NCBI RefSeq assembly: GCF_041355105.1
Contig: NZ_JBFUPK010000001.1
Location: 992,001-1,056,000, forward strand
From: Terriglobus sp. RCC_193
GTDB taxonomy: Bacteria > Acidobacteriota > Terriglobia > Terriglobales > Acidobacteriaceae
DNA: 64,000 bases
Direction of reading: 5' to 3'
Shown here: positions 17,548-25,893 of the stretch, one piece after another
Numbering within the stretch: position 1 is the first letter of the stretch
Layout of the letters: each line of letters begins with the position of its first letter
Position numbers and translations under genes: made by a program
Notes under the pieces: generated by a model
Told to the model about the DNA's origin: nothing
What the model saw: the letters and a program-made list of their open reading frames with translations, nothing else
Databases searched by the model: none

Positions 17548-18465
17548 TTAGTTTGCGTCAGACGACTGGTAGCCATCCGCACCGACATCGAAGGTGTTGC
17601 AGGCTTTCACCTGGCCGGTTTGGAAGCCGCGCTTGAACCATCCCTGGCGTTCGGCGCTGGTGCCGTGGGTGAAGCTTTCCGGGCTTACCGTGCCGCGTTG
17701 CATTTTCTGGATATGGTCATCGCCCACGGCTGCTGCGTTCTGCATGGCCTGATCGATGTCGCCGGGATCGAGGATGTGTCGCTGCTGCGTGGAGTGTGCC
17801 CAGATGCCGGCATAGCAATCGGCCTGGAGTTCCAACTCCACCGAGGTCTTCGAACGTGTGGCGGGGTTGCGCATGGCCTGTTGCGCCTTCTGCTCTATGC
17901 CGAGGATGTTCTGTACGTGGTGGCCGATCTCGTGCGTGATGACGTAGGCCTGCGCGAATTCGCCGGTGTTGCCACCCAGTTGTTTCAACTCGTCCCAGAA
18001 GCTGAGGTCGATGTAGACGCGCTCATCTTCGGGGCAATAAAAGGGGCCGGTGGCCGATTGCGCATTGCCGCAGCCGGATTGAGTGCGGTTGCGGAAGAGC
18101 ACCAGTTTCGCATGGCGATAGTTGCGTCCCGTCTGCTCTGGCAGGATGGCGGTCCATGTCTTTTGCGCGTCGTCCAGAACGAAGGAGACAAGCTGCACGT
18201 CGTGGTGTTCAGCAGAGCTTTCCTGCACAGGTTGCCCGGGTCTACTCTGGCGTACTTGCTGTCCTCCTCCGCCGCCTGCAGCCGCTCCCAGGCCGGTGAG
18301 GAGGCTGCCGATGAAGCCTCGGCCAGAGATCAATCCGATGACGACGACGAGAATGAATCCGCCGAGGCCAAGGCCGCCACCACCGAAATTGAATCCGCCT
18401 CCGCCGCCCGAGTCTCCACGACGGTCTTCAATATCGCTACTGGTGCCTCCGGGCGTCCATTCCAT
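17548..18465 (-). CDS. YpfJ-type neutral zinc metallopeptidase, membrane-anchored
   Basis: A Glu-zincin-like family (putative neutral zinc metallopeptidase, Pfam Zn_peptidase type). The protein begins MEWTPGGTSSDIEDRRGD, then a glycine-rich linker and one hydrophobic helix (GGFILVVVIGLISG), so the catalytic part is probably outside the cytoplasm. The zinc motif HEIGHH occurs in AYVITHEIGHHVQNILG, followed by the downstream ligand region ELQADCYAGIWAH. FYCPEDERVYIDLSFWDEL is another family hallmark. The start at 18465 has GAGGG upstream and gives 305 residues. The substrate is unknown for the family. It is divergent from the GT39-like gene. Confidence 0.9.
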   Translation of the reverse strand: MEWTPGGTSSDIEDRRGDSGGGGGFNFGGGGLGLGGFILVVVIGLISGRGFIGSLLTGLGAAAGGGGGQQVRQSRPGQPVQESSAEHHDVQLVSFVLDDAQKTWTAILPEQTGRNYRHAKLVLFRNRTQSGCGNAQSATGPFYCPEDERVYIDLSFWDELKQLGGNTGEFAQAYVITHEIGHHVQNILGIEQKAQQAMRNPATRSKTSVELELQADCYAGIWAHSTQQRHILDPGDIDQAMQNAAAVGDDHIQKMQRGTVSPESFTHGTSAERQGWFKRGFQTGQVKACNTFDVGADGYQSSDAN

Positions 18466-18590
18466 TGCAGTTCCCTCTTGTGCTGATTCGTTGGAAGTCA
18501 ATCGGATAGGATGCGCACTGCGCCTCTCCGAATGCCCCACGGGAAGAATAGCGCGGAACCAATTGGTTGGGGCACACGTATTCTTTCCGC

Positions 18591-20195
18591 ATGACAAACT
18601 CGACGGTTGTCCGTCCCGTGGACACATCGCTGCGTTCCGCGATCCGCATTGCACTGTGGTTTGCGCTGGCAAAGCTGCTGCTGCACATTGCAGGCACGCT
18701 CTGGCAGCAGCACATTGGCGTGGGCTATTTCCGCGACGAGTTTTATTACCTGATGTGTGGACGGCATCTGGCATGGGGCTATGTCGATCATGGGCCGATC
18801 ATTGCGGTGCAGGCGCGCCTTGCGGAGACACTCTTCGGGCACTCGATGGTGGGCATCCGGATGTTTTCGGCGATGGCGGGTGCGGGACGTATCTTCCTTA
18901 CGGGATTGCTTTGCTGGTCACTGGGCGGCAAACGCGCGGCGCAATCGCTGGCGATGCTTGGCTGCATGTGCATGCCGCTTTACCTGGGTGTGGACAGCTA
19001 CCTGAGCATGAATTCCTTTGAGAGTCTGTTCTGGATGACCTGCCTGCTCGCTCTCATCATGCTGCTGCGTGATGAGAAGGACGGAGTGGATCGACGCTGG
19101 ATGTGGTGGACCATCTTTGGCGTGTCCGCTGGGATTGGGCTGCTGAATAAGCCGTCGATGGCTTTCTTTCTTGTGTGCCTGGGCATTGCACTTTTATTCA
19201 CGCCGCAGCGGCGTGTGTTGTTTACGCGACAAGCTGCCTTTGGCATCGTGCTGCTAACTGTCATTGCCATGCCGAACCTTGTGTGGCAGATGCACAACCA
19301 CTGGCCAATGCTGGAGTTCCTGCACAACGGTCGCGTTGGCAACAAAAACATCCGACTCAATCCCGCCGCATGGATTCTGAACCAGATCATGGTCATCGGC
19401 CCGTGGAATGCCTTCGTCTGGATACCCGGACTCGTTCACCTGCTACGCCGCGCAGACCGCCGCTGGATCGGCCTTACATGGCTCATCCTTCTGGTGCTGA
19501 TGATTGCCCTGGGCGCAAAGGATTACTACTTTGCCTCGATCTATCCCATCCTCTTCGCGGCAGGCGGCATTGCCTGGACCAACCGCTTCGCTGCGCGGCC
19601 AGCGGTACAGCAGGATCGCGTATTCGCCTTCCCCGTTGCCTTCGCAACCATCATCGTCCTCACAGCACTGGTGCTTCCCACGGCCATCTTCGTTCTGCCG
19701 CCCATGACCTACGTGGCCTACACCAAGGCACTCCACCTGCCCAGTAGCGATAACGAAAACACGGGCGGCCACCAGATTCTGCCGCAGTTCTACGCCGACC
19801 GCTACGGCTGGCAGGAGAACCTGGACGAAATCACACGCATTCTCGGCACGCTATCGCCACAAGACCGAGCCAGAGTGGGCATCTTCGGAGGTAATTATGG
19901 CGAAGCCGCATCGCTGGAATGGCTGGGCGATCTGGAACATCGCAACCTGCCGACCGTCATCAGCGAACACAACACCTACTGGCTATGGGGAACGCGCGGC
20001 CTTGATGGCGAAGTGATCCTCGTTGACCGCAAGACCTCGCCGAAAAAGCTGCTCGAGTACTACTACGACGTGCAGGTCGTCGGTCACGTCGATCATCCGC
20101 TGAGCATGTGGTACGAGCGGCACGACATCTACCTTTGCCGCCATCGCAAGGTGCCGCTGGCGCCGGACTGGGCAGAAAGCAAGAACTACTACTGA
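18591..20195 (+). CDS. GT39/ArnT-like membrane glycosyltransferase
   Basis: A 534-residue polytopic protein of the dolichyl-phosphate-mannose transferase (PMT/ArnT) superfamily, which uses a polyprenyl-phosphate sugar donor at the outer face of the inner membrane. The first external loop has the catalytic acid pattern YFRDEFYYLMCGRHLAWGYVDHGP. It is followed by about ten to twelve hydrophobic helices and a C-terminal soluble domain from about residue 400, containing the GGNYGEAASLEWLG segment. The ATG at 18591 is preferred over an in-frame TTG at 18567. It leads a same-strand cluster with the amino-acid permease and the HipA-like/DUF3037 genes. Acceptor and donor sugars are unknown. Confidence 0.85.
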   Translation: MTNSTVVRPVDTSLRSAIRIALWFALAKLLLHIAGTLWQQHIGVGYFRDEFYYLMCGRHLAWGYVDHGPIIAVQARLAETLFGHSMVGIRMFSAMAGAGRIFLTGLLCWSLGGKRAAQSLAMLGCMCMPLYLGVDSYLSMNSFESLFWMTCLLALIMLLRDEKDGVDRRWMWWTIFGVSAGIGLLNKPSMAFFLVCLGIALLFTPQRRVLFTRQAAFGIVLLTVIAMPNLVWQMHNHWPMLEFLHNGRVGNKNIRLNPAAWILNQIMVIGPWNAFVWIPGLVHLLRRADRRWIGLTWLILLVLMIALGAKDYYFASIYPILFAAGGIAWTNRFAARPAVQQDRVFAFPVAFATIIVLTALVLPTAIFVLPPMTYVAYTKALHLPSSDNENTGGHQILPQFYADRYGWQENLDEITRILGTLSPQDRARVGIFGGNYGEAASLEWLGDLEHRNLPTVISEHNTYWLWGTRGLDGEVILVDRKTSPKKLLEYYYDVQVVGHVDHPLSMWYERHDIYLCRHRKVPLAPDWAESKNYY

Positions 20196-20232
20196 CGCAA
20201 ATCGCCGGTGATGCTACGCTCAACTTCACTGC

Positions 20233-21612
20233 ATGAACTCTGATCACGAACTTCCTCGCGTACTCGGCGCACGCCATGCCATGGCGCTGGTGGTGGGCAT
20301 CATCATTGGCAGCGGCATCTTCCTGGTGCCGCGCGAGATGGTGGCTGCCGTAGGCAAGAGCAGCACGCTGTATGCCGTATGGATCGTGGGCGGCCTACTG
20401 AGTCTCTTTGGCGCGCTGACCTATGCGGAGATCTCTGCCGGGCGTCCGGCTTATGGTGGCGAATACGCCTTCCTACGTGAAGCCTATGGCGATCTTGTCG
20501 GCTTCCTGTACATGTGGACGTGGTGGACGATTGCGAAGCCAGCGTCGATTGCCACCGTGGTCAGCGGACTGGTACGAACGCTTGCCACCTTCGCCGTCTT
20601 CTCATTCTTCTCTAATACAGCCTTCTGGAATGTCACGTGGGGCCAGATAGCCGCGCTGGTTGCGTTATGGCTTGTGACACTGCTGGATATCGTGGGTACG
20701 CGCAAGGCGGCCGATGTGCAGGCGGCGCTCACGTTGATGAAAGTCGCCATCATCGTCGTCATTGTGGCGTGCTGCTTCATCTTCTCTGGCCCCATCGGAA
20801 CGATGCATAACTTCGCCACCATGTTCCTGGGCGCACGCGGCGGCTTTGCAGGATTCATGGTCGCTCTCATCGCAGCGTTGTGGGCTTACGACGGTTGGAG
20901 CGACGTGGCTACACTCGCTGGCGAAGTGAAGAATCCGCAGCGTGATCTGCCTATGGCTTACATCGGCGGCATCCTGATCGTGGGTGCGCTCTACATGCTG
21001 ACCAATGCGGCGATTCAGTATGTGCTGCCCGCTGTATCGCTGGCTGCTGCGGATCGACCGGCGGCGGATGCGGTGAAACTGGTGCTGAGCCCGCATGGCA
21101 TTGCATGGGGCGCGGCGCTGGTCAGCGTGGCGATGGCCGTGAGCATCTCCGCAACGCTGGTAGGCACCACGCTCTCTGGCGCCCGCATCGGATTTGCGGC
21201 ATCGCGCGATGGCTTGTTCTTTGCACGCATTGCGAACGTGCATCCGCGTTTCAAGACGCCAGCGTTTGCGCTGGTGATACAGTCCGTCATCGGATCGCTG
21301 CTGATCTTTGCGATTGGTAAGTTTCAGGCGCTGTTTTCGCTGGCGATCTTCGCGGAATGGATCACCTACGGGCTTGCGGTAAGCACGGTGTTCGTTTTTC
21401 GCAAGCGTGATGCGGCAGCCGGGCGGCCAAGAGTTTTTTCGACTCCGGGATATCCGGTGGTGCCGATTTTGTTCATCCTTGCAGCGATTGCGCTGACCGT
21501 CTTTCAATTGGTAGATGATCCGAAGAACACGCTGCTGGGATGCCTGGTGATTGTGCTGGGGATTCCGCTGTTTCTTTACTTCAATCACAAGCGGAAGGCA
21601 GCCGCAATCTAG
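20233..21612 (+). CDS. APC-superfamily amino-acid permease
   Basis: A 459-residue secondary transporter with about 12 membrane helices. Helix 1 has the substrate-binding unwound segment VVGIIIGSGIFLVP, and helix 3 contains GGEYAFLREAYGDLVGFLYMWTWW, typical of the LAT/YfnA-type APC branch. A conserved Trp/Asp segment ALIAALWAYDGWSDVATLAGEVKNPQRDLP lies in helix 6 and its loop. It imports or exchanges amino acids; the substrate is not readable. It starts 37 bases after the GT39 stop and ends 14 bases before the HipA-like kinase, so co-transcription is likely. Confidence 0.9.
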   Translation: MNSDHELPRVLGARHAMALVVGIIIGSGIFLVPREMVAAVGKSSTLYAVWIVGGLLSLFGALTYAEISAGRPAYGGEYAFLREAYGDLVGFLYMWTWWTIAKPASIATVVSGLVRTLATFAVFSFFSNTAFWNVTWGQIAALVALWLVTLLDIVGTRKAADVQAALTLMKVAIIVVIVACCFIFSGPIGTMHNFATMFLGARGGFAGFMVALIAALWAYDGWSDVATLAGEVKNPQRDLPMAYIGGILIVGALYMLTNAAIQYVLPAVSLAAADRPAADAVKLVLSPHGIAWGAALVSVAMAVSISATLVGTTLSGARIGFAASRDGLFFARIANVHPRFKTPAFALVIQSVIGSLLIFAIGKFQALFSLAIFAEWITYGLAVSTVFVFRKRDAAAGRPRVFSTPGYPVVPILFILAAIALTVFQLVDDPKNTLLGCLVIVLGIPLFLYFNHKRKAAAI

Positions 21613-21626
21613 TTACACTGAAAGAC

Positions 21627-22385
21627 ATGCGGTCGGTTCTGGCAACTCGGTATGTGCTTCCACTGCGTGAAGGCGGGTCACTGCCTGCGATTGTAGAGGC
21701 AGATGATCTTGGCATGTACGTCACCAAGTTTCGCGGCGCAGGCCAGGGATTGTTTGCGTTAACCGCAGAGATTATTGCCGGAGAGATTGGCCGCGCGCTT
21801 GGATTGAAGGTGCCGGAGATTGTGCTGGTGGAAGTAGACCCCGTGTTGGGGCGCAGCGATCCCGATGCGGAGATTCGCCATCTGCTGAAAGCAAGTGTGG
21901 GAACGAATGTAGGTCTGGATTATCTGCCGGGTTCCACCGATTTCGTCGCGGCCGCGGGTGACAAGGTTTCCGCACAGACCGCTTCCCTTGCCGTCTGGTT
22001 CGATAGCTTTGTGCAGAACGTCGACCGCACACCGCGCAATCCGAATTTGTTGATGTGGCATCGTGAACTGTACCTGATCGACCACGGCGCGGCGATGTAT
22101 TTTCATCATCACTGGGAGACGATGCCGGGTAAAGCTCGTTCGCCGTTCCCGCAGATTGATCAGCATGTGTTGTTGCCGTATGCCAGCGAGATCGCAGCGG
22201 CTGGTGCGGTGGCTCGTGAACGGCTGAATGAGACGGTTTTGCGCGATATCCTTGCGCTGGTGCCGGATAATTTCCTTGGCAGCGATGCGGAAGGCATCCG
22301 CGAAGCATATCTTCGCTTCTTTGTGGAGCGACTGGAACATGCACACATCTTCGAACAGGAGGCCATCCGTGCACGCGAACGTTAG
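21627..22385 (+). CDS. HipA-like kinase domain protein (HipA_2 type)
   Basis: A 252-residue protein related to the C-terminal kinase core of HipA, without HipA's N-terminal domain. Kinase-like landmarks are visible: a beta-strand Lys in YVTKFRGAGQG (Lys34), a catalytic-loop pattern NVDRTPRNPN (Asp133 with Asn nearby), and a metal-binding LIDHG (Asp152). It is therefore probably an active ATP-dependent kinase, but the substrate is unknown. It is not accompanied by a HipB-like DNA-binding antitoxin. Instead its last 17 bases overlap the next gene, a DUF3037 protein, whose ribosome-binding site lies inside this gene. The ATG at 21627 starts the conserved region; no strong Shine-Dalgarno is seen. 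Confidence 0.8.
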   Translation: MRSVLATRYVLPLREGGSLPAIVEADDLGMYVTKFRGAGQGLFALTAEIIAGEIGRALGLKVPEIVLVEVDPVLGRSDPDAEIRHLLKASVGTNVGLDYLPGSTDFVAAAGDKVSAQTASLAVWFDSFVQNVDRTPRNPNLLMWHRELYLIDHGAAMYFHHHWETMPGKARSPFPQIDQHVLLPYASEIAAAGAVARERLNETVLRDILALVPDNFLGSDAEGIREAYLRFFVERLEHAHIFEQEAIRARER

Positions 22386-22824
22386 CTTTGATTACGCCGT
22401 GCTGCGCGTGGTGCCACGCGTGGAGCGCGAAGAGTTTGTGAACGCAGGCGTGATCCTATACAGCCAGGAGTTGCGCTATCTTGCGTGTTGCATCGCGCTG
22501 GACTGCGCACGTCTGCGTGCTTTAGCTCCTGATGTGGATGCGGATGCCATTCAGCAGCATCTGAAGGCATTTGCGCATGTGTGTTCGGGTGATGCTGAAG
22601 GTGGACCGATGGCGAAGCTGTCGCAGCGTGAGCGTTTTCATTGGCTCACCGCACCGCGCAGCACCATGTTGCAAACATCAAGTATTCGTACCGGCGTGTG
22701 TGCGCGTGACGGCATGTCACATGAGGCGCTGGATGAACGTTTGCGCGAGATTGTATCGACCGTGCTGGATGCAATTCCGTCAGAGCGGAATGCGTTGAGG
22801 GAGTTTGCGCGTAGCGCTCGTTAA
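22369..22824 (+). CDS. DUF3037-family protein, partner of the HipA-like kinase
   Basis: A 151-residue soluble protein starting at GTG 22369. The AGGAGG at 22357-22362, inside the kinase gene, sits six bases upstream and fixes this start. The conserved beginning FDYAVLRVVPRVEREEFVNAGVILYS and the RFHWLTAPRSTMLQTSSIRTG block match what I recall of DUF3037. The function is unknown. The 17-base overlap with the HipA-like kinase indicates coupled translation and stoichiometric production, as in toxin-antitoxin or enzyme-regulator pairs. The product could be a substrate, inhibitor or adaptor of the kinase; this is inference. It ends 40 bases from the convergent Nmad2-like gene. Confidence 0.75.
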   Translation: MHANVSFDYAVLRVVPRVEREEFVNAGVILYSQELRYLACCIALDCARLRALAPDVDADAIQQHLKAFAHVCSGDAEGGPMAKLSQRERFHWLTAPRSTMLQTSSIRTGVCARDGMSHEALDERLREIVSTVLDAIPSERNALREFARSAR

Positions 22825-22864
22825 CTTTTAATGAGATCGCTGGGATGATAATGACTAGCTGAGG

Positions 22865-23584
22865 CTAGCAACCTCCGCAGCCTTTCCGCTCTAGTTGTCT
22901 TTGAGCAACCTTCTCTGTGCAGGTAGAGGTTAATAACTGCACCCTGTATTTTGCAGGATTACCGCATTTCCCCCGAATGCCTATACGACAAACAAATTTA
23001 ACGAAGTCAGACCTTACTTCTTCGTCAAAGTGTGAGCGATGTCCTCTGCCGATCACGAGAGGCTGTAATTCCGGCGGAAGCTCAACGGCATTTTCGCCGA
23101 AGTATGTGAATGTCGTTCCGACTAGGATTGCCTTTCCCTTTAAGTCCCTCTCTTTGTTTTCTGTATTTTCCCGAGGGCCATCGGAATGCTTGGATTCGAC
23201 CTGCGTATAGTTTCCCCGCTTGTCCACCTTGTAAATATTGTCGCCAAGTTGGGCTTCATCTGAAGCTGTACTACGTTTCTTGCTTTCGAATCTAGGGTCT
23301 TTCCAATAGGATTCGAATGATTCCAGCCGCTCGTCAACTCGCATAAAGTAGACAATGCGATTCGTGCCGTTTTCTCTTGATGTTAAGCCCACGATCCAAT
23401 CGCCTTCGCGAGCATGTTTCCGTATCGTTGGCTTGCAACAAGCCAGCGTGCAGAAACCGAAATATGGGTTAGGGGCAAATCCTATGTCGTGGGCTACGAC
23501 ATAGGAATAGAGGCGTCCGTCGAAGGACTTCAGTTTGTCGAATAACGGATCACTCAGTTTTAACTTCTGAACGTTTTTAGGCAT
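22865..23584 (-). CDS. Nmad2-like (nucleotide modification associated domain 2) protein
   Basis: A 239-residue soluble protein. The segments LYSYVVAHDIGFAPNPYFGFCTLACCKPTIRKHAREGDWIVG, IVYFMRVDE, YWKDPRF and GDNIYKVDKRG match the pattern I remember for the Nmad2 family, predicted from genome context to act with DNA-base modification systems. Two Cys clusters are present: CTLACC near residue 45 and several near the C-terminus, ending KGCGGC. The gene is visibly more A+T-rich, with less biased codons, than its neighbours, which suggests recent acquisition. It starts nine bases after the glgA stop without a clear Shine-Dalgarno. No methyltransferase, TET/JBP or glycosyltransferase gene of a modification operon is adjacent. 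Confidence 0.7.
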   Translation of the reverse strand: MPKNVQKLKLSDPLFDKLKSFDGRLYSYVVAHDIGFAPNPYFGFCTLACCKPTIRKHAREGDWIVGLTSRENGTNRIVYFMRVDERLESFESYWKDPRFESKKRSTASDEAQLGDNIYKVDKRGNYTQVESKHSDGPRENTENKERDLKGKAILVGTTFTYFGENAVELPPELQPLVIGRGHRSHFDEEVRSDFVKFVCRIGIRGKCGNPAKYRVQLLTSTCTEKVAQRQLERKGCGGC

Positions 23585-23593
23585 GTCGGGGCT

Positions 23594-25042
23594 TCAGGTG
23601 CGATTCGTGATGACACGCTCGTAGACCTTGATGTATTCGGCTGCTGGTTTGTCCCAGGAGAAGTCTTCTTCCATGCCACGCTTCATGATCTCTTCCCACT
23701 CTTCCTTATTCTGGAAGGCGGCGACGGCACGGCGAATGGCGTCCAGAAAATCTTCCTGGTTGTAGCCGTGGAATTTGAAGCCGTTGGCCTTGCCATCGGG
23801 CTTTTCGCGGATGGTGTCTTCCAGTCCGCCGGTCGATCGCACCACAGGTACGGTGCCGTAACGCAACGAATACATCTGGTTGAGGCCGCTGGGCTCGTAA
23901 CGCGATGGCATCAGGAAGATGTCACTGCCCGCTTCCACCTTGTGCGCCATCGTGTTGTCATAGCGAACCTGTACACGCACCTTGTCGGGATAACGCAGCG
24001 CCAGTTCGCCGAGGAGGCGTTCGTAATATTCTTCGCCCGTGCCGAGCGCGAGTAAGACGACGTCATCCTTCACCAGTTCGTGCATGATGCCCGCAAGCAG
24101 ATCGAAACCCTTCTGCGTGGCGAAGCGTGAGACGATGCCGAGCACAGCCGTATGGTCTTCCACGCCGTCCATGCCGAAGGCGTGCAGCAGGTCGCGTCGG
24201 CATTCTTTTTTGCCCTTCAGATTGTCCGCGGCGTAGTGGGCCGCGATGTGTTTGTCATGCGCCGGGTCCCACTCTGCGTAGTCCACCCCATTCAGGATGC
24301 CGAACAGGTCTGCCTTGCGGCGGCGGAAGAACTCTTCGAGACCATTTCCGAATTCGCTGGTTTGGATCTCCAGCGCGTAATGGCGGCTTACCGTTGTCAG
24401 TGCATCTGCATAAACCAGCGCACCTTTCAGCAGGTTGACCTTGTCATACATCTCCAGCTTGTCCATCGTGAACATATCCCACGGCAGCAGGAGGTGCGGC
24501 ATGATGTCGGATGGAAACCAGCCCTGGTAGCCCGCGTTGTGAATGGTGAAGACGCAGGGCACGCGGCGCAGAACCGGGTCGAAGAAATAGATGGAACGCA
24601 GGAAAATCGGAACGAGCGCGGTCTGCCAATCGTGCGCATGGAAGACGTCCGGCACGCCGAGAATCTTGCTGGCCTCAATGACTGCCCGGCTGAAGAGACC
24701 GAAGCGCTCCCAGTTGTCGGGATAGTCGCCGCTGGGGGTGGCGTAAAGGTTTTCGCGGTCAAACATCTCCGGGCAGTCAATGAAATAGACCTGCACGCCT
24801 TCATGGACACCACCATCCAGCACGCTCGCGTAACGCTGGTAATACGTGTACGGCATGGTGAGGCTGGGGATGACGACGGGCAGATCCGACAGCTTCTTCG
24901 CCACCTGGCGGTAGTACGGCACAAAGGTGGTGACACGATGCCCCATACGTACCAGCACGGGCGGCAACGCACCCACCACGTCCGCCAGGCCGCCGGTCTT
25001 GGCCCAGGGTACACACTCCGATGCTGCAAATACGATGTGCAT
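23594..25042 (-). CDS. glgA: glycogen synthase (ADP-glucose type)
   Basis: A GT5 enzyme of 482 residues that extends alpha-1,4-glucan with ADP-glucose. The N-terminal donor-binding motif is AKTGGLADVVGALP (KTGGL). The GT-B second domain carries GIVSRFATQKGFDLL and the C-terminal MPSRYEPSGLNQMYSLRYGTVPVVRSTGGLEDT, where the Glu of YEPSGLNQ is catalytic. Length is normal. No glgB, glgC or glgP gene adjoins it; malQ, another alpha-glucan enzyme, lies 35 kb away. Its promoter lies in the short gap shared with the divergent rsmA gene. Confidence 0.97.
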   Translation of the reverse strand: MHIVFAASECVPWAKTGGLADVVGALPPVLVRMGHRVTTFVPYYRQVAKKLSDLPVVIPSLTMPYTYYQRYASVLDGGVHEGVQVYFIDCPEMFDRENLYATPSGDYPDNWERFGLFSRAVIEASKILGVPDVFHAHDWQTALVPIFLRSIYFFDPVLRRVPCVFTIHNAGYQGWFPSDIMPHLLLPWDMFTMDKLEMYDKVNLLKGALVYADALTTVSRHYALEIQTSEFGNGLEEFFRRRKADLFGILNGVDYAEWDPAHDKHIAAHYAADNLKGKKECRRDLLHAFGMDGVEDHTAVLGIVSRFATQKGFDLLAGIMHELVKDDVVLLALGTGEEYYERLLGELALRYPDKVRVQVRYDNTMAHKVEAGSDIFLMPSRYEPSGLNQMYSLRYGTVPVVRSTGGLEDTIREKPDGKANGFKFHGYNQEDFLDAIRRAVAAFQNKEEWEEIMKRGMEEDFSWDKPAAEYIKVYERVITNRT

Positions 25043-25103
25043 CTACACTCCTGTTTCCATGCTCCAAGTTACTCTAACGAGAGGAGCACGCACACCGTAT
25101 CAG

Positions 25104-25892
25104 ATGCAGCCACGCAAACCAAAGCTCGGACAAAACTTTCTGGTGGACGATCATGCCCGGCATCACATTGCGGATGCGCTGGGTGATGTGTCCACACGCG
25201 CGGTCCTTGAGATTGGCCCGGGGCACGGCGCCATCACGACGATTCTTGCAGAACGTGCGAAAAAACTGACCTGCATTGAACTGGATCGGTCACTGGTTCC
25301 TGAGCTGCGTTTCAAGTTTCGCAATCATCCGAACGTGGAGGTTATCGAAGCGGACATCCTGGAGACGGACATCACGGCGCTGGTGCCTGCGGGCGAAAAG
25401 GCGCTGGTCATCGGCAATCTGCCGTACTACATCACCAGCGACATTTTGCTGCACCTGTGTGCGCATGAGGCTGCGCTGGAACTGGCCGTGGTGATGATGC
25501 AGCGCGAAGTGGCAGACCGTGTGGCAGCGCAGCCGGGCAATCGTGACTTTGGCCTGCTCTCCGCCACGGTGCAGATGTATGCGGAGACAGCGAACCTGTT
25601 CACGCTGCCGCCGGGCGCATTCAACCCTCCGCCGGAGGTGTACTCCACGGTGTTGCGGATGCGCTTTGCGCCTCGGTTTGCGGAGCTTGGCATCAGGCAT
25701 GCCGCAGGTTTCGATCGTTTTCTGAAGCTGTGTTTTCAGCAGAAGCGCAAGACACTGAACAACAACCTTCGGGCCGCTGGTTATACGTCGCAGCAGATCG
25801 CAGAAGCATGTGGCGCCGCGGAGATTGAGGCGTCCGCAAGGGCCGAGGCGCTGCCGCTGGATCGTTTCGCCGCGCTCTATCGCGCCATCTGA
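25104..25892 (+). CDS. rsmA: 16S rRNA (adenine1518-N6/adenine1519-N6)-dimethyltransferase
   Basis: RsmA (KsgA) dimethylates two adjacent adenines near the 3' end of 16S rRNA during 30S maturation. The start KPKLGQNFLVDDHARHHIADAL is typical. SAM-binding motif I is VLEIGPGHGAITTIL. Motif IV is IGNLPYYITSDILLHL, carrying the catalytic NLPY. The C-terminal helical domain has FLKLCFQQKRKTLNNNLRAAG. I choose ATG 25104 (MQPRKPKLGQ, 262 residues). An in-frame ATG at 25059 would add 15 residues, and a GAGGAG at 25080-25085 is not well placed for either. It is convergent with the next gene, one base between stops. Confidence 0.95.
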   Translation: MQPRKPKLGQNFLVDDHARHHIADALGDVSTRAVLEIGPGHGAITTILAERAKKLTCIELDRSLVPELRFKFRNHPNVEVIEADILETDITALVPAGEKALVIGNLPYYITSDILLHLCAHEAALELAVVMMQREVADRVAAQPGNRDFGLLSATVQMYAETANLFTLPPGAFNPPPEVYSTVLRMRFAPRFAELGIRHAAGFDRFLKLCFQQKRKTLNNNLRAAGYTSQQIAEACGAAEIEASARAEALPLDRFAALYRAI

Positions 25893-25893
25893 A

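Noticed and set aside
17620-18486. 288-codon plus-strand frame over the metallopeptidase gene
   Set aside because: Shadow of a real gene with an HEIGHH motif on the other strand.
20665-21588. 307-codon minus-strand frame over the amino-acid permease
   Set aside because: His/Arg/Gln-rich composition typical of an antisense frame of a membrane-protein gene.
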